Shown here piece by piece: positions 19,386 to 27,374 of a DNA stretch of 64,000 nucleotides. The stretch lies in assembly GCF_024206495.1 (NCBI RefSeq), contig NZ_JAMBPQ010000005.1, positions 124,001 through 188,000 of the forward strand, written 5' to 3'. The DNA is from Paraburkholderia sp. CNPSo 3272. GTDB lineage: Bacteria; Pseudomonadota; Gammaproteobacteria; Burkholderiales; Burkholderiaceae. The notes below the pieces were generated by a model. That model had not been told where the DNA came from and did no database searches. It saw only the letters and a program-made list of their open reading frames with translations. Position 1 is the stretch's first letter, and the number at the start of each line of letters is the position of its first letter. A program made the position numbers and the translations under genes.

Positions 19386-19462
19386 AAAAAAGCAGGCGTT
19401 CCGATACAGCCGGAACGAAGCGGGCGCGGCAACCGTCGACGAATGCCGACGGTTGCCGCGCC
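19386..19462 (-). terminator. tandem hairpins between pcaJ and pcaB
   Basis: Reading leftward after pcaJ there is first a perfect 16-bp inverted repeat (19423-19438 with 19447-19462, 8-base loop). Next comes a second hairpin CGTTCCG / CGGAACG (19397-19403 with 19411-19417), followed after CCTGC by six T residues on the transcribed strand (AAAAAA at 19386-19391). The second hairpin looks like a rho-independent terminator and ends only 16 bp before the pcaB ATG. Confidence 0.75.
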
Positions 19463-19498
19463 ACTCACGTGCGGACGATGCGCACGTCTACAGACACT

Positions 19499-20158
19499 TT
19501 ACGCTGCGCGACGGTTTTGCGTCGCGTCGATCAGCGGCACGCCGGCGAGCTTCTGCAGCGCGTCGAAATCGATGTCCGAATATATCTCGCGCACGGCGAG
19601 GCCTTCGGGCGTGACGTCGAACGCGGCGAGGTCGGTATAGATGCGGCCCACGCAGCCCACGCCCGTGACCGGGTACGAGCATTCGCTCACGAGCTTGCTT
19701 TCGCCCTGCTTGGTGAGCAGTTCCATCATGACGAACACCTGCTTGGCGCCGAGTGCGAGGTCCATCGCGCCGCCCACGGCCGGAATCGCGTCGGGCGCGC
19801 CCGTGTGCCAGTTCGCGAGGTCGCCGTTCACCGACACCTGGAACGCGCCGAGCACGCAGTAGTCGAGGTGGCCGCCGCGCATCATCGCGAACGAGTCGGC
19901 GTGGTGGAAGAAGGCGCCGCCGGTGAGCAGCGTGACGTGCTGCTTGCCCGCGTTGATGAGTTCGTCGTCTTCTTCGCCGGGCGCGGGCGCCGGGCCCATG
20001 CCGAGCAGGCCGTTCTCGCTGTGCAGGAAGATTTCCTTGCTCGGATCGAGGTGGTTGGCCACCAGCGTCGGAACGCCGATGCCGAGATTCACATACGCGC
20101 CTTCGGGAATGTCCGCGGCCACGCGCTTGGCCATTTCATCGCGATTGAGTCGTTTCAT
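19499..20158 (-). CDS. pcaJ: 3-oxoadipate CoA-transferase subunit B
   Basis: 219-residue beta subunit of the heteromeric succinyl-CoA:3-oxoacid CoA-transferase. The catalytic glutamate is in HSENGLLGMGPAP, as in the SCOT/PcaJ family, and the N terminus NRDEMAKRVAADIPEGAYVNLGI-type region is canonical. It follows pcaI by 17 bp. Distinction from acetoacetate (ScoB) or 3-oxoadipate (PcaJ) use rests on location beside pcaB, pcaD and pcaC, which makes the PcaJ assignment the more likely. Confidence 0.92.
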   Translation of the reverse strand: MKRLNRDEMAKRVAADIPEGAYVNLGIGVPTLVANHLDPSKEIFLHSENGLLGMGPAPAPGEEDDELINAGKQHVTLLTGGAFFHHADSFAMMRGGHLDYCVLGAFQVSVNGDLANWHTGAPDAIPAVGGAMDLALGAKQVFVMMELLTKQGESKLVSECSYPVTGVGCVGRIYTDLAAFDVTPEGLAVREIYSDIDFDALQKLAGVPLIDATQNRRAA

Positions 20159-20175
20159 TGCCTCTCTCCGTTCCT

Positions 20176-20883
20176 TCAGGCTGCCTGGCCGCTTTGGTCG
20201 GCGTGCGCTTGATGCGCCGCTTGCGGCACTGCCACGACGCGTTGCACGAAAATGCCGGGCGTCACGATGTTTTCCGGATCGAGCTGACCGAGTTCGACGA
20301 CCTCCGAAACCTGTGCGACGGCGACCTTCGCCGCGCTAGCCATGATCGGGCCGAAGTTGCGCGCCGTCTTGCGATAGACGAGGTTGCCCCAGCGATCGCC
20401 CTTGTACGCCTTGATGAGCGCGAAGTCGGCGTGCAGCGGGGCTTCGAGCACATAATGACGGCCGTCGATCAGGCGCGTTTCCTTGCCTTCGGCCAGCTTC
20501 GTGGCGTAGCCCGTGGGCGTGAAGAAGCCGCCAATGCCGGCACCGGCGGCGCGAATGCGCTCAGCCAGATTGCCTTGCGGCACGAGTTCGAGTTCGATTT
20601 CGCCGGCGCGATAGAGCGCATCGAACACATACGAGTCGGTCTGGCGCGGGAACGAGCAGATGATCTTGCGCACACGCTTCGCCTTGAGCAGCGCGGCAAG
20701 GCCGATGTCGCCGTTGCCTGCGTTGTTATTCACGATGGTGAGGTCGCGCGCGCCCTGCTCGATGAGCGCGTCGATCAGTTCGGCGGGCATACCGGCCGTG
20801 CCGAAGCCGCCGATCATCACCGTGGCGCCGTCATGCACATCGGCCACGGCGGCTTGAAGCGAGTCGAAAATCTTGTTGATCAT
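20176..20883 (-). CDS. pcaI: 3-oxoadipate CoA-transferase subunit A
   Basis: 235-residue alpha subunit, partner of PcaJ, transferring CoA from succinyl-CoA to 3-oxoadipate. The CoA-binding glycine-rich motif is VMIGGFGTAGMPAELIDAL; later IICSFPRQTDSYVFD and IGGFFTPTGYATKLAEGKE are typical. Start 20883 has AGGA about 6 bases upstream. It is the promoter-proximal gene of the leftward pca block. A LysR gene diverges from it across a 314-bp region that contains a clear dyad operator candidate. Confidence 0.93.
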   Translation of the reverse strand: MINKIFDSLQAAVADVHDGATVMIGGFGTAGMPAELIDALIEQGARDLTIVNNNAGNGDIGLAALLKAKRVRKIICSFPRQTDSYVFDALYRAGEIELELVPQGNLAERIRAAGAGIGGFFTPTGYATKLAEGKETRLIDGRHYVLEAPLHADFALIKAYKGDRWGNLVYRKTARNFGPIMASAAKVAVAQVSEVVELGQLDPENIVTPGIFVQRVVAVPQAAHQAHADQSGQAA

Positions 20884-20950
20884 GCCTGTTCCTGAGAGCG
20901 ATGCGCATCGCGGAAGGTCCACGTCACTGGATCGCGGAAAAGTTCTATAT

Positions 20951-20975
20951 ACGAACACTGATTCGTTTAGCGAAC
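20951..20975. promoter_or_regulatory. candidate operator upstream of pcaI (three half-sites)
   Basis: Within the 314-bp pcaI/LysR intergenic region, ACGAA (20951-20955) and TTCGT (20962-20966) form an inverted repeat with a 6-base spacer. The same TTCG forms a second dyad with CGAA (20971-20974), giving TTCG-N5-CGAA, a perfect T-N11-A LysR-type box. The site is 68-92 bp upstream of the pcaI start. The remaining part of the intergenic region (20976-21197) shows no further strong structure. Confidence 0.55.
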
Positions 20976-21197
20976 GTCCCGCGCATTATCGGAGTGGATT
21001 CAAGCGCTTGTCAAGGCGGGTCTACCCACACGGGCAATCTACTTCATCCCGGCGCCGGCAAGCGGCGGATCGCACACGCGGCCCATCCGTCAGGCCGGGC
21101 GCGCCCGTGAGCAGATACCCCAATATGCGAAATGCCGATTCATCGACTAGTCTTTATCCGATTTCGACATAGTCAGCGCCGCCGCGCCCGCGCCTTC

Positions 21198-22121
21198 ATG
21201 CACGACCTCGATCTGAATCTCATCCCCTTTCTCGTGGCCATGGAGGAAACGCGCAACGTGAGCCGCGCCGCCGAGCGGCTCGGCGTGAGCCAGCCGCGCG
21301 TGAGCACGGCGCTCGGCAAGCTGCGCGAGTTCTTCGGCGACCCGCTCTTCGTGCGCACCTCGCGCGGCATGGAGCCTACGCCGCGCGCGCTCGGCCTCAT
21401 TCCCGCCGCGCGCGACGCGCTGGTGCACATCGAGAAAGGCATGCTGCAGGCGCAGGACTTCGATCCCGCCACGAGCACGCACACGTTCTCCATCGCGCTC
21501 TCCGACGTCGGCGAGATCGTGTTTCTGCCGCGCCTCCTCCAGGTTTTCGCCGAACGCGCGCCCAACGCAAACCTGCGTTCGGTGTCGCTGCCGCCTGGTC
21601 AGGTCGAGCGCGGTCTCGAATCCGGCGACATCGATCTCGCAGTCGGTTATTTCCCCGACCTCGGCGGCAACAACTTCTTTCAGCAGCGCCTCTTCACGCA
21701 CCGCTTCATCTGCATGATGCGCAGCGGGCATCCGCTCGCGGGCAAAGCGATGACGATCGAGCAGTTTCTCGCCATGGGCCATGCTGTCGTGCGCGCCGAA
21801 GGACGCAGCCAGGAAGTGCTGGAACAGTATCTGGAGAAAAGGCGCATGCGCCGGCGCGCCGTGCTCGAAACGCCTCACTTCATGAGCCTGCCGTTCATTC
21901 TCACGCGCTCCGATCTCATCGCGACCGTGCCGCATGCAATCGGCTTCGCCTATGTGTCCGAGCACGCATCGATCACGCTCGTCGAGCCGCCGCTGCAATT
22001 GCCGCGTTTCGATCTCAAGCAGCACTGGCATCGCAAGTATCACAATGCGCCGCGTGGCGCATGGCTGCGAAGCATCGTGGCGGAACTGTTCAACGACGCC
22101 ATGGACGAATGGCCCAAATGA
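21198..22121 (+). CDS. LysR-family regulator divergent from pcaI
   Basis: 307-residue LysR-type transcription factor. The N-terminal HTH is LIPFLVAMEETRNVSRAAER followed by LGVSQPRVSTALGKLREFFGDPLFVRTSRGMEPTPRA, which resembles the NahR/LinR/NodD/PnpR subgroup. A C-terminal effector-binding domain follows. The start at 21198 gives the standard HDLDLNLIPFL N terminus. Divergence from pcaI suggests control of the pca genes in response to a pathway intermediate, in the manner of PcaQ. I do not call it pcaQ because the subgroup looks different. Confidence 0.88.
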   Translation: MHDLDLNLIPFLVAMEETRNVSRAAERLGVSQPRVSTALGKLREFFGDPLFVRTSRGMEPTPRALGLIPAARDALVHIEKGMLQAQDFDPATSTHTFSIALSDVGEIVFLPRLLQVFAERAPNANLRSVSLPPGQVERGLESGDIDLAVGYFPDLGGNNFFQQRLFTHRFICMMRSGHPLAGKAMTIEQFLAMGHAVVRAEGRSQEVLEQYLEKRRMRRRAVLETPHFMSLPFILTRSDLIATVPHAIGFAYVSEHASITLVEPPLQLPRFDLKQHWHRKYHNAPRGAWLRSIVAELFNDAMDEWPK

Positions 22122-22211
22122 CCCCTCGCGCCAAGCACGGCAAAACATGAAACAATGGGCGCTCGTGGTGCACGCCAAAGCGGCGTCCTTCCACATGTCA
22201 GGAGCCCATGC

Positions 22212-22916
22212 ATGAGCGAAGAAAAAAAGGCCGGGAAATCGAAACAAAGCGCGAAACAAAGCGCGAAGCTAAGCGCGACCCAAGGTGCGAAGCAACGCAA
22301 GAACGCAGCGAGCACGAGCGCCACGCGTCCGTCACGCGCCGAAGCCGAGGATGCGGTGCGCGTGCTGTTGCGCTGGGCCGGGGACGACCCGGCTCGCGAA
22401 GGGCTGCTCGATACGCCGGGTCGCGTCGTGCGCGCCTATGAGGAATTCTTCGCGGGCTATGAGGTCGATCCGCGCGAAATCCTGTCGCGCACCTTCTCGG
22501 AGGTGGACGGCTACGACGAAATGATCGTGTTGAAGGACATCCGCTTCGAGAGCTACTGCGAGCATCACATGGTGCCGATCATCGGGCGCGCACACGTGGC
22601 GTATTTGCCCGAGCATCGCGTGGTGGGTATCTCGAAGCTGGCGCGTCTCGTCGACGCATTCGCGAAGCGCCTGCAGATCCAGGAGAAGATGACCGCGCAG
22701 ATCGCCGACACGCTCAATGAAATCCTGCAGCCCAAGGGCGTGGGCGTGATACTCGAAGCATCGCATCAATGCATGTCCACGCGCGGGGTGCACAAGGCGG
22801 GTGTGGAGATGGTGACGTCGCGCATGCTCGGCACGTTCCGCACCGATCCTTCCACGCGCCGCGAGTTTCTCGCGATCGTCGGCAATCCGAGCGCAATGAG
22901 CGTCTCGAATACTTGA
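22212..22916 (+). CDS. folE: GTP cyclohydrolase I, type IA
   Basis: 234-residue enzyme that makes 7,8-dihydroneopterin triphosphate from GTP, the first step of folate and pterin synthesis. The catalytic domain shows [19 protein letters not shown], the zinc/GTP site [18 protein letters not shown], then [17 protein letters not shown], and the second zinc cysteine in [12 protein letters not shown]. It ends TRREFLAIV. About 45 N-terminal residues are a Lys/Ser/Ala-rich low-complexity tail ([20 protein letters not shown]) not needed for catalysis. Start 22212 has CAGGAG about 7 bases upstream. Confidence 0.95.
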   Translation: MSEEKKAGKSKQSAKQSAKLSATQGAKQRKNAASTSATRPSRAEAEDAVRVLLRWAGDDPAREGLLDTPGRVVRAYEEFFAGYEVDPREILSRTFSEVDGYDEMIVLKDIRFESYCEHHMVPIIGRAHVAYLPEHRVVGISKLARLVDAFAKRLQIQEKMTAQIADTLNEILQPKGVGVILEASHQCMSTRGVHKAGVEMVTSRMLGTFRTDPSTRREFLAIVGNPSAMSVSNT

Positions 22917-22934
22917 CCGGAACGCACAGATAAA

Positions 22935-22957
22935 GAACGGGACTGCGTGTCCCGTTC
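22935..22957. terminator. bidirectional terminator hairpin between folE and the acetyltransferase gene
   Basis: Perfect 9-bp stem GAACGGGAC / GTCCCGTTC with loop TGCGT, between converging genes. On the minus strand it is followed by TTTATCT. On the plus strand it is followed by a C/T-rich stretch. Confidence 0.75.
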
Positions 22958-22963
22958 CCCTCC

Positions 22964-23893
22964 TTACTTGAGCGGACTTTCGTCGCCCCGCTCGATCTCG
23001 CGAATCTTGCCCTGGCGCACGCTGCTGCCCGGCGGCACGCTATGCGTGAGCCACACGTTCCCGCCAATTACCGAGCCGCGCCCGATGGTCACGCGGCCGA
23101 GAATCGTCGCGCCCGCGTAGATCACCACGTCGTCCTCCACAACAGGATGGCGCGCATTGCCCTTAACGAGCGTACCGTCGAGGTCGGCCGCGAAACTCTT
23201 CGCACCGAGCGTCACGGCCTGATAGACGCGCACGCGTTCGCCGATAATCGCCGTCTCGCCGATCACGACGCCCGTGCCGTGGTCAATGAAGAAGCTCGAA
23301 CCGATCTGTGCGCCGGGGTGAATGTCGATGCCCGTTGCCGAATGCGCGATCTCGTTGATGAAGCGCGCGAGCAGCGGCACGCCGAGACGATGCAGCGCAT
23401 GGGCGAGCCGATGATGCGTCATGGCCCACACGCCCGGGTAGCACAGCAGGATCTCGGTGATGTGTTGAGCGGCCGGGTCGCCCGTGAACGCCGCCTGAAT
23501 GTCGCTCACGAGCAGCGCGCGAATATCGGGCAGTTGCCGGCCGAACTCGCGCGCCACGTCGAATGCGCGCGCGCGTAGCTCGTCGTCGCTCGCCTGCGAG
23601 CTTTCCGGCAGGAAGCGCAACGCGCGGCGAATCTGCTCGGCAAGCAGCCGCAAGGTGCTGTCGAGCGTATGGCCCACGTAATAGTCGATGCTCTCGTCGG
23701 TCAGGTCGGGCGCGCCGTAATGCGTGGGAAAGAGCGCGGCGCGCAGGCCGGCCACGATGGTGACGACGGCATCGCGTGACGGCAGTTCGCGGATACCGAG
23801 GGGATGGCGCGTGCGGTGCCGCTCTTCGCGCGACGCACGCAGATCGGCGACGATCTGTTCGAGACCCCAGTCGGGGGAATCAGCTTTGGACAT
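22964..23893 (-). CDS. serine O-acetyltransferase, EpsC/long CysE type
   Basis: 309-residue enzyme that forms O-acetylserine for cysteine synthesis. An N-terminal helical domain of about 170 residues is followed by a left-handed beta-helix of hexapeptide repeats. Its signature is GIDIHPGAQIGSSFFIDHGT, then GVVIGETAIIGERVRVYQ and a VTLGAK loop; the conserved His and Asp residues of the active site are present. The C terminus GSVIGGNVWLTHSVPPGSSV is family-typical. Length and N-terminal form fit the EpsC subfamily more than E. coli CysE. It converges on folE. Confidence 0.93.
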   Translation of the reverse strand: MSKADSPDWGLEQIVADLRASREERHRTRHPLGIRELPSRDAVVTIVAGLRAALFPTHYGAPDLTDESIDYYVGHTLDSTLRLLAEQIRRALRFLPESSQASDDELRARAFDVAREFGRQLPDIRALLVSDIQAAFTGDPAAQHITEILLCYPGVWAMTHHRLAHALHRLGVPLLARFINEIAHSATGIDIHPGAQIGSSFFIDHGTGVVIGETAIIGERVRVYQAVTLGAKSFAADLDGTLVKGNARHPVVEDDVVIYAGATILGRVTIGRGSVIGGNVWLTHSVPPGSSVRQGKIREIERGDESPLK

Positions 23894-24010
23894 GGTGATG
23901 CGGCAACAGACGCAGGTTCCGTGCGGGAGTGAGTGTATCGACCCTAGAGATTACCGCGTTTTGCGGGAGTTCGCCGAAGCCCTCGAAGCCGGGCTACGCC
24001 CGCTGGGCGC

Positions 24011-24244
24011 TCAAAGCGTGACCGTGCTCGCGTCGATCCAGCGAACGGCCCAGTCGCGCGCATGGGCGATGGCGGCCGCCTCATCGGAAAAGCGCAATTC
24101 GGCAGGGAAAAATCGGTTGGCAACGAGTTCGCCGTCGCTCGAGCGCGAAATCACCACATACGGTTGATACGTGCCGTCACCGGCACGCGCCGGTGCGCAG
24201 TTCAGCAAATAGCCACGATGCGTAAATGCAGCGTCGAAGTGCAT
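24011..24244 (-). CDS. small conserved hypothetical protein
   Basis: 77-residue soluble protein with an ATG at 24244; a GTG three codons earlier is an alternative start. The sequence is beta-rich (FTHRGYLLNCAPARAGDGTY, then QPYVVISRSSDG) and then has a helix with FSDEAAAIAHARDWAVRWID. This looks like a small two-layer fold seen in Burkholderia hypothetical proteins, but I cannot name it. It stands alone between the acetyltransferase gene and a rightward hypothetical gene. Confidence 0.7.
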   Translation of the reverse strand: MHFDAAFTHRGYLLNCAPARAGDGTYQPYVVISRSSDGELVANRFFPAELRFSDEAAAIAHARDWAVRWIDASTVTL

Positions 24245-24552
24245 GTGTGTCACCCGCCCCTGACTGCCTCGTCCATTTTATTTGGCGCGTGCATTCAGGA
24301 TCGTGCGGCAAAGCCACAGCATGAGCCCTCGCCCGGCCCATTAATCGAAAGCGCGCCAACTCGTTGAAAGAGGATCATACTCCTGGGAAAAAGGCCGAAC
24401 CAACGAAAAAAATGCAACATAGCTGGACGCGTTCTCCTGGCGAACCGGCTTGCTTTTCACCCCCGATTCAAGGGTGCGGCGCTGCAGCGGAACGGCGCTT
24501 GCGGAATTGCCTGCTGAACGCAGGCACCCAGCTCTTCCAAGGAGGAAGCATC

Positions 24553-25011
24553 ATGAATCGTCCCGACGACATGCAAAAAGCGAATATGGGAGACGTCAGC
24601 GCGTCGCAGTCGCGGCCGCGCAGCGCCGAGCTCCACAACGACCGCACGCACGACAGCTCGGTCGACACCGACGGCAAGAACCGCGAGGCGGCGCGCCTGG
24701 CGGGCGAAGGCTGCATCGGCCCCGACGAAGTGACGACCAGCAACGCCACTCTCGTCAACAGCGTGGCCGAATCGGATGACGGCCTGGCGGGTTTCGACAG
24801 CCGCAAGGGCGTGCACCGGCTGCCGATCGCGCTCGAGTCCGGCTACGAGGTCGTCGACCTCGGCATGAGCGCGCCCGAAGAGTCCAGCGAGGTGGACTGG
24901 CAGCGCAACGCCGCACGCGAAGCGGGCGTGCGCCGCAGCCCGGGACGCCTGCACTTCGCGCTCAATCATCTGCGCCCGACGCGCGTGATCGCGTTGCAGC
25001 GCAAGCCCTGA
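24553..25011 (+). CDS. hypothetical protein upstream of the quorum-sensing locus
   Basis: 152-residue, polar, probably cytoplasmic protein. The start at 24553 follows AAGGAGG with good spacing. The N-terminal half is rich in Asp, Asn, Ser and Arg (RPDDMQKANMGDVSAS) and looks disordered. The C-terminal half (VHRLPIALESGYEVVDLGMS, later LNHLRPTRVIALQ) looks folded. No recognised domain. It is 440 bp upstream of the LuxR gene with a gene-free region between, so it may or may not be part of the quorum-sensing locus. The 299-bp stretch before it (24254-24552) shows nothing I can name. Confidence 0.7.
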   Translation: MNRPDDMQKANMGDVSASQSRPRSAELHNDRTHDSSVDTDGKNREAARLAGEGCIGPDEVTTSNATLVNSVAESDDGLAGFDSRKGVHRLPIALESGYEVVDLGMSAPEESSEVDWQRNAAREAGVRRSPGRLHFALNHLRPTRVIALQRKP

Positions 25012-25451
25012 ACAACGGTTCGCCGCTCACCGTGCGGCGAACCGTTGGCGATTATCCAGGCGAGATCGCAGCAATGGCGGATACGGACAGTATCCAGTCG
25101 AGCGCAGCTAAAAATCGAAATGAAAAGCCTGAAAATTAATGAAAGCCGATAAATCGCCGGCATTACCTTGGCGAGTAGCACGCTTTTGTCGCTTTCGAAA
25201 TGCCGCTTGGCTTTATTTCGGCTTCCCGCAATGCACAACTTTCGTGCAGCCTGACGCTTGTTCAGGGGACCAGAATTCTCTCCGATGTCACCGAAATCTG
25301 ACAGAAATGACCCCAGCAAAGCGGGAGGATTGCAGACGAGGGGGGATCAGATAGGAATTTAGTGATAAATTCTTACATCATAAGAAGCGAGGAGCGAGTG
25401 TCTGAGGGCTTGCCCCGCGATCTCGCCCAGCGCTGATGGAGAGTGTTGAAC
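25012..25451. promoter_or_regulatory. 440-bp upstream region of the LuxR gene with nested dyads
   Basis: The region is AT-richer than its flanks and holds three inverted repeats. TGTCA-N8-TGACA lies at 25286-25303, GAATTTA-GTGA-TAAATTC (perfect, 7-bp arms) at 25355-25372, and TTCTTA-CATCA-TAAGAA (perfect) at 25370-25386. The last two share two bases, so they form one composite site 66-97 bp before the LuxR start. They are candidate operators; no coding frame here is convincing. Confidence 0.5.
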
Positions 25452-26180
25452 GTGCCTCTACATTTTATTGAGCAGATGTCGCCCGTGCTCGACGCGCCCG
25501 AAGAGGCAGCGTGGTTCGACGCGGTGGCGAAGCTCGCCAGCTCGTGGGGATTCAGCCAGCTCATGCTGGCGATCTTGCCGCGCCCGGGCATGAGGCTCGA
25601 GGATGCGTTCATCCGCACGAACTACTCGGCCGCCTGGCGGCAGACGTACAACGACCACGGTATGGCCTACTTCGACCCGACCGTCTCGCATTGCACCACG
25701 CGGTCGGCGCCGCTCATCTGGTCGCCGGAGCTGTTCGCGACCGAGCAGCAACAATCCATGTATGAGGAGGCCCGCTCGTACGGGCTGCGCGCAGGCATCA
25801 CCCTGCCGATCCATGGCCCGCGCCAGGAAATCGGCATGCTCTGCTTCGTCAACGACGCGAATCCCACGGACAAATTCTGGGACGACGTAAACCGCGCGCT
25901 GCCGAACCTCGTCCTGCTGCGCGATCTCGTGCTGGACACGAGCCAGCGGCACCTGAACGACCATGTCCAGTCGCTGATTCCCAAGCTCACGCCACGGGAA
26001 AAGGAATGCCTCAAGTGGACTGCGCTAGGCAAGTCCACTTGGGAAATTTCTCACATCCTGAACTGCTCTGAAGCCGTCGTGAACTTCCACATGAAGAACA
26101 TTCGCGGGAAGTTCGGCGTGAACTCACGGCGAGCGGCAGCCGTGATTGCGACCCAGATGGGTCTTATTGACCCGGGCTAA
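25452..26180 (+). CDS. braR: LuxR-family acyl-homoserine-lactone receptor, BraR type
   Basis: About 242 residues. The autoinducer-binding domain spans roughly residues 15-165, with the conserved pocket residues visible as W, Y, D, P and W in SAAWRQTYNDHGMAYFDPTV and SAPLIWSPELF. The C-terminal LuxR HTH is LTPREKECLKWTALGKSTWE followed by ISHILNCSEAVVNFHMKNIRGKFGV. The start is uncertain: GTG 25452 lies 10 bases after GGAG, while GTG 25443 or TTG 25446 in the same frame are possible. Its 3' end overlaps rsaL by 17 bp on the opposite strand. The braR-rsaL-braI order matches the locus described in plant-associated Paraburkholderia; the braR name is by synteny and family. Confidence 0.88.
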   Translation: MPLHFIEQMSPVLDAPEEAAWFDAVAKLASSWGFSQLMLAILPRPGMRLEDAFIRTNYSAAWRQTYNDHGMAYFDPTVSHCTTRSAPLIWSPELFATEQQQSMYEEARSYGLRAGITLPIHGPRQEIGMLCFVNDANPTDKFWDDVNRALPNLVLLRDLVLDTSQRHLNDHVQSLIPKLTPREKECLKWTALGKSTWEISHILNCSEAVVNFHMKNIRGKFGVNSRRAAAVIATQMGLIDPG

Positions 26181-26478
26181 GCACCATCGGTGCTTCGCCG
26201 CGCAACACGCGCTCGGCACGGCCAAGGTCGCCGTCCGAAATCGTCTTGTTGAAATACAGCCCCAGCAGGATCGACACCGGCGGCGGAATCTCCGCGCCCG
26301 ACTCGAACCGGCTGCCGCGCGACTGCGTTACGCCGAAACGCGCCCAGAAGCGGCGCTGGCTCTCTTTCTTCTTCTTCCGATACGCAATGATCAGGACGCG
26401 GTCGACGACCGAGGACAGATCTCCCGGGGACGACATGGTATTCGCACCCGAGTGCCATTGATTGCCCATAAGTTCCAT
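26164..26478 (-). CDS. rsaL: RsaL-type quorum-sensing repressor
   Basis: 104-residue HTH protein, placed between receptor and synthase and transcribed in the opposite direction. The core (VVDRVLIIAYRKKKKESQRR followed by FWARFGVTQSRGSRFESGAE) is characteristic of RsaL. It continues with IPPPVSILLGLYFNKTISDGD. RsaL binds the synthase promoter and dampens signal production. The 3' end overlaps braR by 17 bp (convergent), which could add antisense interference. It diverges from braI across 168 bp containing the lux-type box, so it can act directly on both promoters. Confidence 0.88.
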   Translation of the reverse strand: MELMGNQWHSGANTMSSPGDLSSVVDRVLIIAYRKKKKESQRRFWARFGVTQSRGSRFESGAEIPPPVSILLGLYFNKTISDGDLGRAERVLRGEAPMVLSPGQ

Positions 26479-26556
26479 GATGACTCTCGCTGTCAGATAT
26501 GCCTGATGAGTGACTGCCGCGGAAGTGATTCTCCTTAAGAGGCCCTATCTGCGCAC

Positions 26557-26587
26557 CTACCTATCTAGATAGGTGTTTTTTTATATT
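26557..26587 (+). promoter_or_regulatory. lux/las-type box and -10 element of the braI promoter
   Basis: A perfect 16-bp palindrome ACCTATCTAGATAGGT (26559-26574) lies inside the LasR-type pattern CT-N12-AG (26557-26572). A -10-like TATATT follows at 26582-26587. The box would be centred near -42, overlapping the -35 position, which is normal for LuxR-type activation. An RsaL site is expected to overlap here. Confidence 0.8.
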
Positions 26588-26646
26588 CATAACGCATAGC
26601 TTTCGAACCGTACTGCCGCGCTTCCACACAAATCGGGAGAGTTGTC

Positions 26647-27237
26647 ATGCAAGCTGCGATACGGATCGGACTGAGACAGGACTTCGACAACGAGGACATC
26701 AATGAAATGTACCGGCTGCGCGCGCGGGTGTTCCGCGACCGCCTCGGCTGGGACATTCCCACCATCGCGGGGATGGAAATCGACGGCTACGACGCGCTCG
26801 GCCCCCATTACATGCTGATCCAGGACGGCGCGGGCCACGTGCGCGGATGCTGGCGCATGATGCCCACCGAAGGTCCCAACATGTTGCGCGACACCTTCCC
26901 GCAACTGCTGCAAGGCAAGGCTGCGCCAACGGCCCGCAACATCTGGGAACTGAGCCGCTTCGCCATCGAATCGGGCAACGATCAGGCCTTCGGCTTTGCC
27001 GACGTGACCATGAGCGCGATGCGCGCTGTCGTCTCTTTCGCTGACCGCGCGGGCATCAACAGCTATGTGACGGTGACCACGACGCCCATGGAGCGCCTGC
27101 TGCGTCGCACGGGCATCGAGCTGACGCGGCTCGGCGCGCCGATGCGCATTGGCGTGGAGAATGCCGTCGCGCTGGAAATCGCGATGAGCCAACAGACGCA
27201 CCACGCGCTGTTCGGGGCGATGGCCCAGGCCGCCTGA
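26647..27237 (+). CDS. braI: acyl-homoserine-lactone synthase, BraI type
   Basis: 196-residue LuxI-family enzyme that makes acyl-HSL from S-adenosylmethionine and acyl-ACP. The catalytic and core residues are visible: MYRLRARVFRDRLGWDIPT with the conserved Arg, Phe and Trp, then MEIDGYDALGPHY with the acidic pair, and RGCWRMMPTEGPNMLRDTFP. NIWELSRFAIE carries the Glu/Arg of the second motif. A Thr is present in VTVTTTPMERLLRR, a position linked to 3-oxo substrates. GGAG lies 7 bases before the ATG. Known BraI proteins make long 3-oxo-acyl-HSLs; the exact chain length here is not readable. Confidence 0.93.
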   Translation: MQAAIRIGLRQDFDNEDINEMYRLRARVFRDRLGWDIPTIAGMEIDGYDALGPHYMLIQDGAGHVRGCWRMMPTEGPNMLRDTFPQLLQGKAAPTARNIWELSRFAIESGNDQAFGFADVTMSAMRAVVSFADRAGINSYVTVTTTPMERLLRRTGIELTRLGAPMRIGVENAVALEIAMSQQTHHALFGAMAQAA

Positions 27238-27265
27238 GAGCGACGCCGCGCAGAGACAAATATGC

Positions 27266-27318
27266 CCTGGCTGGGTGTTGTGCCCTTCTCGCTCAGCCAG
27301 GCAGGTTGTTGTTTTTGT
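27266..27318 (+). terminator. terminator-like hairpin after braI
   Basis: Stem CCTGGCTG / CAGCCAGG (27266-27273 with 27294-27301) with a 20-base loop, followed by a T-rich run TTGTTGTTTTTGTC. Confidence 0.6.
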
Positions 27319-27374
27319 CAGACAAATATAACCAGAATTCCTCTGCCGACTGCGTACACCGAACGCGGCGGCCC

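Noticed and set aside
22212..22350. Lys/Ser/Ala-rich repeats at the folE N terminus as a separate gene or repeat element
   Set aside because: They are in frame with folE after a good ribosome-binding site and look like a low-complexity tail of the enzyme.
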